A stretch of DNA of 44,342 nt, from NCBI GenBank assembly GCA_004299145.1, contig SCQD01000317.1, forward strand, positions 1 to 44,342. The letters run 5' to 3'. The notes under the pieces are model-generated. The model was not told the DNA's origin and did no database searches. It was given only the letters and a program-made list of their open reading frames with translations. Both the position numbers and the translations under genes were made by a program. Within the stretch, counting starts at the first letter, position 1. The number at the start of each line of letters is the position of its first letter. Source of the DNA: Methylococcaceae bacterium. Lineage in GTDB: Bacteria; Pseudomonadota; Gammaproteobacteria; Methylococcales; Methylococcaceae. This document shows, in pieces, positions 24,635 through 34,509 of the stretch.

Positions 24635-26941
24635 ATGAGCAACAATCTCGTCATCGTCGAATCGCCCGCCAAGGCCAAGACCATCGAAAAATACTTGGGC
24701 AAGGACTTTCACGTCCTTGCTTCTTACGGCCACGTGCGCGACTTGATCCCCAAGGAAGGCGCGGTAGATCCTGAACACGACTTCGCCATGCGCTACGAAG
24801 TCATCGAAAAAAACAGCAAATACGTGCAAGCCATCGCCAAGGCTGCCAAAGACGCCGATGCGCTGTATCTGGCGACCGACCCTGACCGCGAAGGCGAGGC
24901 CATTTCCTGGCACATCCACGAAATTCTGCGCGAAAAAAACGTGCTGAAAGACAAGCCGGTGTACCGCGTGGCTTTCCACGAAATCACCAAGCGCGCCATC
25001 ACCGAGGCTATTGCCGATCCCAAGCTCCTGTCCATGAATCTGGTCAACGCCCAGCAGGCGCGCCGCGCTCTGGACTATCTGGTCGGCTTTAATCTTTCGC
25101 CGCTGCTGTGGAAAAAAATCCGCCGCGGCTTGTCGGCGGGCCGCGTACAAAGCCCGGCCTTGCGCATGATTGTCGAGCGGGAGCTGGAAATCGAAGCGTT
25201 CCAGACCCGCGAATACTGGACCATAGACGCCGCCGCGCAAACCGCCAAGGCGCAGGAGTTCAAAGCGCGCCTGACTTATTACGCCAGCGACAAACAAGAG
25301 CAGTTCAGCGTCACCAACACCGAGCAGGCCGCGCAAATGCGCGCCGAACTGCTGAACGCGGCGGCGGGCAGTTTGCGCGTATCGAAACTGGAAAAGAAGC
25401 AGCGCAAGCGCAATCCGGCCCCACCGTTCATCACTTCGACGCTGCAACAGGAAGCCGCGCGCAAGCTGGGTTTCACCACCCGCCGCACCATGACCGTCGC
25501 CCAGCAATTGTACGAAGGCATCGACATCGGCGGCGAAGCCGTGGGTCTGATCACCTATATGCGTACCGACTCGACGGCGCTGTCGGTGGATGCCGTAACG
25601 GAGATTCGTCAATTGATAGGCGAGCGTTTCGGCAATGAAAATCTGCCGGACGCGCCGCGCATCTACAAAACCAAATCGAAAAACGCCCAGGAAGCGCACG
25701 AAGCCGTGCGCCCCACTTCGGCGTTGCGCGTGCCGGAAAGCCTGAAAAGCTATTTGAGCGCGGACCAGGTCAAGCTGTACACCCTGATCTGGAAGCGCAC
25801 CGTCGCCTGCCAGATGATCCACGCCACCATCAATACCGTGGCGGCCGACCTGGCGGGCGGTGAAGGCCACGTATTCCGCGCCACTGGTTCCACCATCGCC
25901 CATCCCGGCTTTATGGCGGTATACCTGGAAGGCCGCGACGACGCTGCGGCCGATGATGACGAAGAAAGCGTGCTGCCGCCCTTGCAGGAAGGCGAAGACG
26001 TGGACCTGCTGGACGTTATCACCGCCCAGCACTTTACCGAACCACCACCGCGCTACACCGAAGCCAGTCTGGTCAAAACCCTGGAAGAACACGGCATCGG
26101 CCGGCCTTCCACCTATGCTTCCATCATTTCCACCTTGCAGCAGCGCGAATACGTCACGCTGGACAGCAAGCGCTTTTACCCGACCGACGTGGGGCGCATC
26201 GTCAATAAATTTCTTACCGAGCACTTCACCCAATACGTCGACTACAACTTCACCGCGCTGCTGGAAGACGACCTGGACGCCGTGGCGCGCGGTGAAAAGC
26301 AGTGGGTGCCGCTGCTCAAGCAATTCTGGGTGCCGTTCACCGGCCTGATTTCCAGCAAAGACGAAAGCCTCAAGCGCCAGGACGTCACCCAGGAAGCCAT
26401 GGACGAAGCCTGCCCGGAATGCGGTTCCAAGCTCTCCATCCGCCTGGGGCGCAATGGCCGCTTTGTCGGCTGCACCAACTATCCCGAGTGCAAATACACG
26501 CGCAACCTCAACCCGGAAGCCAACACCGAGGAAGTCAAGCCGGAAATCGTCGAAGGCCGCGTCTGCCCCGAGTGCAGCCTGCCTTTGGTCATCAAAACCG
26601 GCCGTTACGGCAAGTTCATCGGTTGCAGCGGCTATCCCAAGTGCAAGTTCATCGAACCGTTGGTTAAGCCCGCCGACACCGGCGTGACTTGTCCCGAATG
26701 CAAAACCGGCACCCTGCTGACGCGCAAATCCCGCTTCGGCAAGCTGTTCTATTCCTGTTCGACTTATCCCAAGTGCAACTACGCGGCCTGGAACCCGCCC
26801 ATCGCCGAGCCGTGTCCCAACTGCGGCTGGCCGATACTGACGCTGAAAACCACCAAGCGGCGCGGCACTGAAAAAGTCTGCCCGCAAAAAGACTGCGGCT
26901 ATGCCACGCCTTATGAAGGCGTAATGCCGGAAGGGGTTTAA
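24635..26941 (+). CDS. topA: DNA topoisomerase I (type IA)
   Basis: The product has 768 residues. The Toprim domain starts NLVIVESPAKAKTIEKYLGK and contains ATDPDREGEAISWH. The catalytic Tyr lies in GLITYMRTDSTALS (about residue 308). The C-terminus carries four C4-type zinc ribbons (CPECGSKL..., CPECSLPL..., CPECKTGTL..., CPNCGWP...). TopA relaxes negative supercoils. At 768 residues it is shorter than the E. coli enzyme (865), consistent with lacking the extra C-terminal ribbons. Downstream is a repeat cassette rather than a gene. Confidence 0.98.
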   Translation: MSNNLVIVESPAKAKTIEKYLGKDFHVLASYGHVRDLIPKEGAVDPEHDFAMRYEVIEKNSKYVQAIAKAAKDADALYLATDPDREGEAISWHIHEILREKNVLKDKPVYRVAFHEITKRAITEAIADPKLLSMNLVNAQQARRALDYLVGFNLSPLLWKKIRRGLSAGRVQSPALRMIVERELEIEAFQTREYWTIDAAAQTAKAQEFKARLTYYASDKQEQFSVTNTEQAAQMRAELLNAAAGSLRVSKLEKKQRKRNPAPPFITSTLQQEAARKLGFTTRRTMTVAQQLYEGIDIGGEAVGLITYMRTDSTALSVDAVTEIRQLIGERFGNENLPDAPRIYKTKSKNAQEAHEAVRPTSALRVPESLKSYLSADQVKLYTLIWKRTVACQMIHATINTVAADLAGGEGHVFRATGSTIAHPGFMAVYLEGRDDAAADDDEESVLPPLQEGEDVDLLDVITAQHFTEPPPRYTEASLVKTLEEHGIGRPSTYASIISTLQQREYVTLDSKRFYPTDVGRIVNKFLTEHFTQYVDYNFTALLEDDLDAVARGEKQWVPLLKQFWVPFTGLISSKDESLKRQDVTQEAMDEACPECGSKLSIRLGRNGRFVGCTNYPECKYTRNLNPEANTEEVKPEIVEGRVCPECSLPLVIKTGRYGKFIGCSGYPKCKFIEPLVKPADTGVTCPECKTGTLLTRKSRFGKLFYSCSTYPKCNYAAWNPPIAEPCPNCGWPILTLKTTKRRGTEKVCPQKDCGYATPYEGVMPEGV

Positions 26942-26949
26942 TCGTGAGG

Positions 26950-27222
26950 TTAATCGTTCCCACGCTCTGCGTGGGAATGCAGCCCGGGACGCTCCGCGTC
27001 GCGCGACTGCTGGGGATGTTGCTTTTTGCAAGTTACCGAATGCTTAATCAAAGCCGCCGCGTCAGTCGTAGGCTACGCTTACTTTGCGGCGCTTAAAGTA
27101 CCATTCTCAGCTTGATAGTCGATTAAAACGGCAGTGAAGTACCTCGCAAAAATATCCGCCTGTGTGGATACGGGACGCAGAGCGTCCCTGGCTGCGTTCC
27201 CACGCAGAGCGTGGGAACGATA
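26950..27222. repeat. second repeat cassette with inverted REP-like ends
   Basis: The 329-base gap between topA and purE holds no gene. It starts with GTTCCCACGCTCTGCGTGGG and GGGACGCTCCGCGTC and ends with the inverted modules GGGACGCAGAGCGTCCC and CCCACGCAGAGCGTGGG. The ends match those of the cassette at 3944-4321, but the ~145-base core is unrelated and AT-richer. Two different cores between matching ends suggest a MITE-like or paired-REP unit. Confidence 0.75.
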
Positions 27223-27270
27223 AAACAATAAAATAGTCACCCTAATTTTCAACTTGATCAGGTGCAAACC

Positions 27271-27783
27271 ATGACCAACCCAACTTCTTTTGTCGCCGTA
27301 TTAATGGGCTCCGATTCGGACCTGCCGGTGATGCAAGCCACGCTGGATGTGCTCACACAACTGGGGGTAGCGCATGAAGTACGCATCACCTCCGCCCACC
27401 GTACGCCGGACGCTACCCGTGCTTACGTGCAGGAAGCCGACCAGCGCGGCTGCGACGTCTTCATCGCCGCCGCCGGCATGGCCGCCCATCTGGCGGGCGC
27501 TGTGGCCGCCCACACGCTGAAGCCGGTGCTGGGCGTGCCGCTGGACGCCAGTTCGCTGCAAGGCATGGATGCGTTGCTGTCCACCGTGCAAATGCCCGGC
27601 GGCATACCGGTGGGCTGTCTGGCGGTGGGCAAGGCCGGTGCCAAAAACGCCGGCTATCTGGCCGCGCAGATACTCTCCATCAACGACCCCGTCCTGGCGC
27701 AAAAGCTGCGCGCGGACCGCGCCAAAACCGCCGACGAAGTCATCAGGAAGAATGCTGAATTGCAGACAAAACTGGCTGTATAG
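27271..27783 (+). CDS. purE: 5-(carboxyamino)imidazole ribonucleotide mutase
   Basis: The product has 170 residues from the ATG at 27271. Class I PurE signatures are present: VLMGSDSDLPVM, RITSAHRTPDAT and AAAGMAAHLAGAVAAHT. The enzyme converts N5-CAIR to CAIR in purine synthesis. Its usual partner purK does not follow; the next gene is tsaC, so purK would have to be elsewhere. Upstream is the repeat cassette. The GTG at 27262 offered by the ORF track is less likely than the ATG. Confidence 0.96.
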   Translation: MTNPTSFVAVLMGSDSDLPVMQATLDVLTQLGVAHEVRITSAHRTPDATRAYVQEADQRGCDVFIAAAGMAAHLAGAVAAHTLKPVLGVPLDASSLQGMDALLSTVQMPGGIPVGCLAVGKAGAKNAGYLAAQILSINDPVLAQKLRADRAKTADEVIRKNAELQTKLAV

Positions 27784-27798
27784 ATCGAGCGGGTCGAG

Positions 27799-27828
27799 CT
27801 GGTTCCCAAGCTCCAGCTTGGGAACCAG
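27799..27828. repeat. perfect palindrome with 14-bp arms between purE and tsaC
   Basis: The arm CTGGTTCCCAAGCT is followed by two bases and its exact inverse. It starts 16 bases after the purE stop and could form a strong hairpin in the transcript, but no T-tract follows. The same palindrome type is a recurrent intergenic repeat in many gammaproteobacteria. It may act as a processing or stability element between the two genes. Confidence 0.7.
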
Positions 27829-27886
27829 CCGGAAACCAGTCAAAGATGACGGCGCGTACCACTTCTGACCATAAAGTATTTAAGCC

Positions 27887-28435
27887 TTGCTCACCCCCTG
27901 GCAACTACGCCTGACCGTCCGGCGGCTCAACGCCGGCGGCATCATCGCCCACCCTACCGAAGCGGTGTACGGCTTGGGCTGCGATCCTTGCAACGAACGG
28001 GCCGTGCAACGCCTGCTGGCGCTGAAAACGCGCCCGGCCCATAAAGGCTTGATCCTGCTGGCCGGTGATTTCGTGCAAATCCAGCCTTACCTGAATATCC
28101 CGCCGGAACGCTATGCGCAATTGCTGTCCAGCTGGCCCGGTCCGGTGACCTGGGTGGTGCCGGCCAGTTCCAGGCTGCCAAGCTGGCTGGGCGTCGACGG
28201 TACCATCGCCGTGCGCGTCACCGCCCACCCGTTGTCCGCCGCATTGTGCCGCGCATTCGGCGGCCCGCTCATTTCCACCAGCGCCAATCCCGGCGGCAAA
28301 CGCCCGGCCCGCGACGCGCTCAGCGTCAGGCGCTATTTTCCCGAAGCAAACGTGTTGATTGTGCACGGTACCACCGGCGGCGCGGCGCGGCCTTCGGCCA
28401 TTTATGACGCGGTCAGCGGTGCCCGGTTGCGCTGA
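27887..28435 (+). CDS. tsaC: threonylcarbamoyl-AMP synthase TsaC (YrdC domain)
   Basis: The product has 182 residues from a TTG start. The YrdC-fold motifs GGIIAHPTEAVYGLGCDP, LKTRPAHKGLILLAG and LISTSANPGGKRPA are intact. It makes threonylcarbamoyl-AMP from Thr, bicarbonate and ATP for the t6A37 modification of ANN-decoding tRNAs. The length corresponds to the short TsaC type rather than the longer Sua5. The neighbour in many gammaproteobacteria is the dprA-topA region, so its place here is usual. It is convergent with the isoprenoid-synthase-like gene, only 15 bases apart. Confidence 0.95.
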   Translation: MLTPWQLRLTVRRLNAGGIIAHPTEAVYGLGCDPCNERAVQRLLALKTRPAHKGLILLAGDFVQIQPYLNIPPERYAQLLSSWPGPVTWVVPASSRLPSWLGVDGTIAVRVTAHPLSAALCRAFGGPLISTSANPGGKRPARDALSVRRYFPEANVLIVHGTTGGAARPSAIYDAVSGARLR

Positions 28436-28450
28436 GCGCGGTAGGGAATA

Positions 28451-29485
28451 TCAGCCGTTATTCAAACCGGCAAGTACCCGTTGCAGTGTGATCAACGCGA
28501 TGGGGCGCTTTTGCTCTTCCAGATAAGCCATCAGCTGTTCGATATAAGCGTCGAACTCCACCAGCCCCAGCGCCCGCGCCGACTCCGTCGCCAGTTTGAA
28601 CCACTCCACCGCTGATTCCAAAAAAGCGCGCAGCAGACCTTGGTTATACAACGCTTTTCTCAGTTGTTCTTCGATGGCTTCGATACTGTCCGCCGCCGTG
28701 TCGTTCCGCCAGCCGGCTGCAGCGAGCAAATAGGTGCGCTGGCCGGAACGCAGGTCGCGCGGCCAGCCCATCACGTCGTTGATCAGGCCGAACGCAACCC
28801 CCAGCCTGTTAATAAGCTCGGCGATCAAGGCATCCCATTGATTTTGCCCGGCGAGAGCGGCGACGGCCAACACCGGGGTTTGCGCAAAAGCGACTTTGCG
28901 GGCGTGGTTTTCAAACAAGGCACGAGGATAAGGTTGATCGGACAGCACTTGCGTGCGTTCTTCCAGCGTAGCGGCGGTAAATTCCAGCCAGACCCGGTCG
29001 AATCCGCGCCAGAAATCTTCCGCCTCGGGCAGCGCCCAGCGATACAGCCGGTACATTTCGGCGCAGCAGACGTTGCCGAACAACGACAAATCCTGTTCGG
29101 CCAGGCGGGGATCGTCGAGCAGATCGTCCTGGATGCGGATGAAGATATAACCCCACATCGTCGCCGCCAGGATGGCATATAGCGCCTGATCAGCATGAGC
29201 GTTTCTCTCACCCCGTCCCGCTCCCGGAGGGCGAGGGGGAATAAGGTCGCCGCGATTTTCATAACAACCTTCGCGTTTCAGGCGCAGATACAGCCAAAAC
29301 GGAATGTGCAGCAAAGGCGCTGAACGCGGGCGGGAAAAATAGGAGCGGTAACCGGTATCCGGTTCGCTGACCTTGTCCAAAAAACGCCGTGCCAGCGCGG
29401 CGAGCGAATCCGGCAGTTCGGCAAGCCGCTGCTCCATGATGTCCCAGGCGGCGCCGATTGCGGCATCCAGGGTCAAATCAGGCAT
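28451..29485 (-). CDS. class I isoprenoid/terpenoid synthase-like protein
   Basis: The product has 344 residues, almost entirely helical. It contains the first Asp-rich metal motif [11 protein letters not shown] (~residue 117) and a second Asp-containing helix [20 protein letters not shown] (~238), the two diphosphate-Mg sites of the class I terpene/polyprenyl synthase fold. I recognise it as one of the uncharacterised 'class 1 isoprenoid biosynthesis' proteins; product and substrate are unknown. Residues ~74-98 ([20 protein letters not shown]) are encoded by a palindromic repeat element inserted just before the first metal motif. The ATG lies 13 bases inside the end of the upstream kinase gene, suggesting translational coupling. 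The gene-order link to a sensor kinase is unusual. Confidence 0.65.
   Translation of the reverse strand: MPDLTLDAAIGAAWDIMEQRLAELPDSLAALARRFLDKVSEPDTGYRSYFSRPRSAPLLHIPFWLYLRLKREGCYENRGDLIPPRPPGAGRGERNAHADQALYAILAATMWGYIFIRIQDDLLDDPRLAEQDLSLFGNVCCAEMYRLYRWALPEAEDFWRGFDRVWLEFTAATLEERTQVLSDQPYPRALFENHARKVAFAQTPVLAVAALAGQNQWDALIAELINRLGVAFGLINDVMGWPRDLRSGQRTYLLAAAGWRNDTAADSIEAIEEQLRKALYNQGLLRAFLESAVEWFKLATESARALGLVEFDAYIEQLMAYLEEQKRPIALITLQRVLAGLNNG
29194..29268. repeat. in-frame palindromic element inside the isoprenoid-synthase-like gene (copy A)
   Basis: About 75 bases centred on CTCCCGGAGGGCGAGGGGGA align without gaps to 42504-42578 inside the YoaA gene; counted by eye, 57 of 75 positions match and 49 of the first 60. 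Relative to the coding strand this copy is read in the opposite orientation to copy B, yet both stay open. Confidence 0.8.
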
Positions 29486-32400
29486 CTGACCTGATTCCTG
29501 CCAGCCGCTTTGGCGGCATAAAGCGCTTTATCGGCCATATCGGTCAGCATTTGCTCGGTCATTTGCTCGGTGGGCACGATGGAGGCGACGCCTATGCTCA
29601 AAGTGACGCAGTCCGATATGGATGAGTTGCGGTGCGGAATATTCAATTTTTCGACGTTCAGGCGCATGGTTTCAGCCAGCGACTTGGCGGATTCCAAATG
29701 TGTGTCCGGTAGTAACACGACAAATTCCTCGCCGCCGTAACGGGCGACAAAATCCGGGGATCGTTTGATGGTTTTGCCGAGCACGCCGGCTATGTTGATC
29801 AAACACTCGTCGCCCGCCAAGTGTCCGTATGAGTCGTTGTATTTTTTAAAGTCGTCGATATCGACAAATAATAACGACAGCGGTGCGTGATTACGCAGTT
29901 CCCGACTCCATTCCAAAGCCAACATTTCGTCGAATCTGCGGCGATTGGGAATGCCGGTAAGGCCGTCCAGGCAGGCGATTTTTTCCAGCAAATCGCTTTT
30001 ACGCTTGAGTTCCAAATGGGTTTTTATGCGCGCCTGCACCACAGGCAGGTTGAACGGTTTGGTGATGTAATCCACCGCGCCCAGCGACAAGCCATCCAAT
30101 TCGTCCTTGGCATCCACTCTGCCGGTAATAAATATGACCGGGATATTATGGGTGTTTACATTGGCTTTAAGTTTTTTGCATACCGTGTAGCCGTCCATTT
30201 CAGGCATGCCGATATCCAATAGAATCAAATCCGGCAAATCGCTGGCGGCGGCCAGCTCCAGGGCGCTACGGCCATTAATGGCGACGATGATTTCGTAGCT
30301 TTGTTTCAGCGTTTCCGCCAGCACTTTGATATTGGTCGGCTGATCGTCGACGATGAGTATTTTTTGCCGTGTTTTCTGGCTGGGCGGCGTTTCAACCTCG
30401 ATGAGTTCCCCCTGGGGCAGCAGCATGGCCAGGGCGGATGGGTAATCCAGTTTCTTTATCGCCCCTTCAAGCTGGACCATTTCATCGCTGGACAGTTTGT
30501 CGGCGAATTCAGGACGGAGCTTGTCGAAATAGGGTTCGACATCGATCCGTCCTTCCTTCAGCAGCAGAATAAAATGTTGTAGTGAAGGCTTGGCAGTCAA
30601 ATGATCGGCAGGTACAAGAGCGGCATTTGCCATCTCAGGCCGCTGGTGCATGGGCGGAATTTTTTTGATCGAGTCGATCACGCGTTTAAGGGCCTGCTCA
30701 CAATCCGCCAACAGGGTGTGCACGTCGTTGCGTTGGCCGATAATCGCCGCTTCCAGCGCTTTGGCCGCATCAAACACGGAAGTGATGGCCAGATTGCCGG
30801 CGACGCCTTTTAAGCCATGGGTTAATTGCTGGGCGGCAGACGCATCCCCCGCCAAAAGCAAGCTATGGGCTTTGGCCGGCATCCCTGCAAAATCCTCGGA
30901 AAATTGACTCAGCAATTCACGATAAATTTGGCCATTGCCGGCAACGTTTTTGATGCCCTGTTGGACGTCGACGTCGACCAGCACGTCCTGCCAATCGTCG
31001 GCGTCCAGGGTTTCCTGTAAAGGTTTCAGGCTCTGCGTTTTGCAGATTCCCGCTGGGTCGATGTATTGCACCAGAACGTCCAACAGCTTATCGATGTTGA
31101 TCGGTTTGGTCACGTAGTCGTTCATGCCCGCCTGCAGGCATTTGTCCCTGATGCCGGACATGGCGTGCGCCGTCAGTGCAATGATGGGCAGATGCTGGTA
31201 GCGAAGGTCGGAACGAATAATGCCGCAAGCTTCGTAGCCATCCATTTCCGGCATTTGCAAATCCATGAGTACCGCATCGAATGGCGAATTTTTGATTTGC
31301 GAAATAGCGTCCGGACCGCTGCCGGCCAAACAGACGTCAAACCCTTCGGATTCCAGCATTTCCTTGGCAACCACCCGGTTGGCAAGGTAGTCGTCCACGA
31401 CCAGCACTTTGGCGCCGCGAATACTGTCCAGATTATTTTGGGCCTGGGCACCGGCGCTGGTTTTGCTGATCTCCCCCGTGCCGGGCAGCGCAACCCCCAG
31501 GGTTTTGGCGATGGTTTCGAACAGGACCGACGGGTTGATCGGCTTGACGAGCAGACCGTCCAAATCGAAGCCGTTCACATAATTCATGATTTCGTCCTTG
31601 TTATAGGCCGTCACCATGATGATGGTGGGAATGGATTTGATCACGGGACTGCTTTTGATGCGCCTGGCCGCCTCGATACCGTTCATGCCCGGCATTTTCC
31701 AATCCATCAACACCAGTGCGAAAGGCGAATCGGCGTCCTGGTTTTCCAGAATTTGTATCGCCTGGTCTCCCGAGTGAGCGATGGCTACGTCAAATGCAAA
31801 AGACTCCAGGTAAGTTTGCAGAATTTCCAGCGAAGTCGCATTGTCGTCGACCACGAGAATTCTGGTGCCGCTATACGCCTCGAAAATGCCCTGATGCCTT
31901 TTGCTGAATTCATTGGCCAGCCCCAGCCGGCAAGTAAAGCTGAAATTACTGCCCTTGTTGAGCTCGCTCTGCACGGTGATGGCTCCGCCCATCATTTCGA
32001 CCAGACGCTTGCAGATCGCCAAGCCCAAGCCCGTGCCGCCGTATTTTCGCGTCGTGGAGATATCCGCCTGACTGAACGCGACAAACAGCTTGTCGATTTG
32101 CGCGGCATCCAGCCCGATGCCGCTGTCGATCACCGAAAACTTAAGCGTCACGCTTTCCAGCAGGTTTACCGAGGTTTCGTCGGGCCGGCATTCGATTTTG
32201 ACCAGAATCTCGCCGGAGTCGGTAAATTTGATGGCATTATTGACCAGGTTAAGCAGTACCTGACCCAGCCGCAACGAATCGCCGCGCAGATACATCGGGA
32301 CATCGGGCGCGATCGAGTAATTCAGGTCCAAGCCTTTTTCGTCGGCTTTTATGCAGGTTATCGTCGATATATTGTCCAGGACTTCTTCGAGGTTAAAATC

Positions 32401-33528
32401 GGTGGTTTCAAGCTCCAGCTTGCCGGCTTCGATTTTCGAAATGTCCAGTATGTCGTTGATGATGCCCAGCAGCGAGGCGGCGGCGGCATCCACCCTTTTG
32501 AGATAATCCGCCTGTTTGGGGGTGAGTTCTGTTTTTAACGTCAGCTGAGTCATGCCGATAATGGCATTCATCGGCGTGCGGATTTCATGGCTGACCATGG
32601 AAAGAAATTCGGATTTGCTGCGATTGGCGATAACCGCCTGGTCTCTGGCATCGGCCAATTCAGCCGTGCGGGCCGCCACATCCTGTTCGAGCGATTGGTT
32701 GTAATTTTCGAGTTTGATGTAGGAGTCGTGCAATTGCCCCGACATGTCCACAAAAGCAGCGGCCAAAACGCCAATCTCATCGTTGGTGTTTACATCGAGA
32801 TCTTCGGTTGCCGAAAATTCGCCGCGCGCCAAGCGGTTTGCCACTCGCGTCAGTTGTATCAGCGGGCGGGAGAACCTGACCGACAAACCGACGAGGATGA
32901 GGGCGGAAAAAAGAATGAACGCTACCGCGGTAATCAGCGATTTTTCCATCATCTCCTGAATGCGCTGATCGTTTTTCGCGTGCGAGTTTACGATTTCCTG
33001 GTTGAGCTGGTTCAGCGAGAGCACCAGTCTCAGCACACCCCAAGGTTCCGCGCTGATTTTGACGGGCTGTATCAATTCGATGACGTGACGGCCGTCGCTC
33101 TCGTATTCGTTGACGCTGGTGGCAGGTTGCCTGGCCGCATAAACGCTGGCCGCATCATTCGCGATTTCCTGTTCCAGCGCGGGGTTTTGGGTATGAATAA
33201 AAACCACATTGGAAGCATTCATCAAAATGATGCTGTTCAATTCCTTGTTTTCCACGACGGACTTATTGAGCAATTCCGATACCAGGGAAAAATTATAGGT
33301 GGCGAGCCCATTTTCAACCTGATCGGTCAAACTGCCGGCGGTAATTTTGGCGCGTTCGATCAATTGTTCCGTCATGAGCAGGATCCTATGCTCCAGTTCC
33401 TGATTAAGAATTTTCTTTTGCTCTGCAATCTGGATGTAAGTCGATACCAGCAGCAATACCAAAATCAAACCACTCATGGTAGACAGCAGTTTCCAGCGGA
33501 TGCCTCGCTTTACTTTCCGGCTATGCAT
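29473..33528 (-). CDS. hybrid sensor histidine kinase with HAMP, three REC, Hpt and GGDEF domains
   Basis: The product has 1351 residues from the ATG at 33526-33528; a GTG three codons earlier is the alternative. Order: membrane helix ~10-32; periplasmic sensor ~35-200; second helix ~200-222 ([20 protein letters not shown]); HAMP; HisKA with SHEIRTP (~315); HATPase ([23 protein letters not shown]); REC1 ILVVDDN (~557); REC2 VLVVDDY (~710); Hpt with [11 protein letters not shown] (~905); REC3 ILIVDDQ (~1058); GGDEF with RYGGEEF (~1265) and the inhibitory-site RSPD. All phosphate-acceptor and catalytic residues appear present. It should sense a periplasmic signal, run a His-Asp-His-Asp relay internally and make c-di-GMP. 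The two upstream binding-protein genes, with ATGA and near-contiguous spacing, suggest they deliver the ligand signal. No separate output regulator is in the operon. Confidence 0.93.
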   Translation of the reverse strand: MHSRKVKRGIRWKLLSTMSGLILVLLLVSTYIQIAEQKKILNQELEHRILLMTEQLIERAKITAGSLTDQVENGLATYNFSLVSELLNKSVVENKELNSIILMNASNVVFIHTQNPALEQEIANDAASVYAARQPATSVNEYESDGRHVIELIQPVKISAEPWGVLRLVLSLNQLNQEIVNSHAKNDQRIQEMMEKSLITAVAFILFSALILVGLSVRFSRPLIQLTRVANRLARGEFSATEDLDVNTNDEIGVLAAAFVDMSGQLHDSYIKLENYNQSLEQDVAARTAELADARDQAVIANRSKSEFLSMVSHEIRTPMNAIIGMTQLTLKTELTPKQADYLKRVDAAAASLLGIINDILDISKIEAGKLELETTDFNLEEVLDNISTITCIKADEKGLDLNYSIAPDVPMYLRGDSLRLGQVLLNLVNNAIKFTDSGEILVKIECRPDETSVNLLESVTLKFSVIDSGIGLDAAQIDKLFVAFSQADISTTRKYGGTGLGLAICKRLVEMMGGAITVQSELNKGSNFSFTCRLGLANEFSKRHQGIFEAYSGTRILVVDDNATSLEILQTYLESFAFDVAIAHSGDQAIQILENQDADSPFALVLMDWKMPGMNGIEAARRIKSSPVIKSIPTIIMVTAYNKDEIMNYVNGFDLDGLLVKPINPSVLFETIAKTLGVALPGTGEISKTSAGAQAQNNLDSIRGAKVLVVDDYLANRVVAKEMLESEGFDVCLAGSGPDAISQIKNSPFDAVLMDLQMPEMDGYEACGIIRSDLRYQHLPIIALTAHAMSGIRDKCLQAGMNDYVTKPINIDKLLDVLVQYIDPAGICKTQSLKPLQETLDADDWQDVLVDVDVQQGIKNVAGNGQIYRELLSQFSEDFAGMPAKAHSLLLAGDASAAQQLTHGLKGVAGNLAITSVFDAAKALEAAIIGQRNDVHTLLADCEQALKRVIDSIKKIPPMHQRPEMANAALVPADHLTAKPSLQHFILLLKEGRIDVEPYFDKLRPEFADKLSSDEMVQLEGAIKKLDYPSALAMLLPQGELIEVETPPSQKTRQKILIVDDQPTNIKVLAETLKQSYEIIVAINGRSALELAAASDLPDLILLDIGMPEMDGYTVCKKLKANVNTHNIPVIFITGRVDAKDELDGLSLGAVDYITKPFNLPVVQARIKTHLELKRKSDLLEKIACLDGLTGIPNRRRFDEMLALEWSRELRNHAPLSLLFVDIDDFKKYNDSYGHLAGDECLINIAGVLGKTIKRSPDFVARYGGEEFVVLLPDTHLESAKSLAETMRLNVEKLNIPHRNSSISDCVTLSIGVASIVPTEQMTEQMLTDMADKALYAAKAAGRNQVRCLI

Positions 33529-33543
33529 GGCGTTCACTATGCG

Positions 33544-34509
33544 TTATTCGATGACTTGATTGACGGAATCCAGCGCGTCCTGGTTTAACCGTACGTTAAA
33601 GCTGTTAAGCGTCTTCATGTTGAGAATGACGTGGGATCCGGCCGGGCTTACCACTTTTTCCGTGATTTTGGTGCCGGTCAGCAAATCATCCACCAATGCC
33701 GCCGCCTGTCTGCTGATGGTATAGATATCGGGGGAAATAATCAGCAGCGCGCCCAAATCCGTGTAAATTTTGTCATAAGCAAACACGGGTTTTTTCATGG
33801 CGTTGCTTTGCCCGAAAATCTCCATGGTGGCATCCTTGCTGGATAAAACGCTGGGGTCGGAAATCAGCCACAAGGCATCGACTTTTGGCAGCAATGAGCG
33901 TAATGCCGGGGCTAACTCGGTGTGGTCGTCGATCGATTTTCCGATAATTTCGATGCCGGCGTCCCTGGCGGATTTAACGGCTTCCGCCACCCATTCCTCA
34001 TTGAATTTTTCGCTGTAAACAATGCCGATTTTTCTGACGTCCGGAAATAGATAGCGGAACGTCATCAATTGCATGCCAGCCGGCAGCTCATTGGATACCC
34101 CGAAAGTATGATCTTCCAGCGGCAGCCGCTGCCAGTTGATGGCGGACGAAAATATGATTTTGCTGTCCGCGGCCAGCTGATTGATCAGCATGTAGGCGTT
34201 CGAGCCTATGGCATAAGTGATTTTTATCTTGCTTTGCTGGAATAACTTCTGAATGACTTCGTCGTGCGGCTGTCCGTCACCCAGGTCGATGATGATTTTC
34301 TCGCCGGTTTGGCTGGCTTCGAAGGTGCTTTGCGCCAGGGCGTACCTGCCGACGCTGTTGTCGGAGTTGAGTATAAGCACGGCATTGCTGGGGTCGGCAG
34401 GCAGTTGCATCGACAATATTGAGCACGTCATTGCGGCAGCGGCTAATAAGCGGGTTTTAAATCCGTGCTTGGCAAGACGAATAATCTTTGCAGTCAATAT
34501 TTTATTCAT
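33544..34509 (-). CDS. ABC-type substrate-binding protein (ABC_sub_bind family), sensor-associated
   Basis: The product has 321 residues from the ATG at 34507-34509, which overlaps the previous stop as ATGA. An N-terminal signal/anchor (HGFKTRLLAAAAMTCSILSM) is followed by a type I periplasmic-binding fold of the ABC_sub_bind (PF04392) kind: YAIGSNAYMLINQLAADSKI, FGVSNELPAGMQLMTFRYLF, VRKIGIVYSEKFNEEWV and VDALWLISDPSVLSS. There is no ABC permease or ATPase in the window, so transport is unlikely. The kinase gene lies immediately downstream (start about 15 bases after this stop), so a role as ligand sensor for it is inferred. Confidence 0.8.
   Translation of the reverse strand: MNKILTAKIIRLAKHGFKTRLLAAAAMTCSILSMQLPADPSNAVLILNSDNSVGRYALAQSTFEASQTGEKIIIDLGDGQPHDEVIQKLFQQSKIKITYAIGSNAYMLINQLAADSKIIFSSAINWQRLPLEDHTFGVSNELPAGMQLMTFRYLFPDVRKIGIVYSEKFNEEWVAEAVKSARDAGIEIIGKSIDDHTELAPALRSLLPKVDALWLISDPSVLSSKDATMEIFGQSNAMKKPVFAYDKIYTDLGALLIISPDIYTISRQAAALVDDLLTGTKITEKVVSPAGSHVILNMKTLNSFNVRLNQDALDSVNQVIE

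Noticed and set aside
23933-27031. 1032-residue minus-strand ORF
   Set aside because: It is the antisense shadow of topA, smg and the end of dprA, whose motifs are unambiguous; its translation is His/Gln/Arg-rich with no domain pattern.
31066-32538. 490-residue plus-strand ORF
   Set aside because: It is antisense to the hybrid kinase HATPase and REC domains; no independent protein features.
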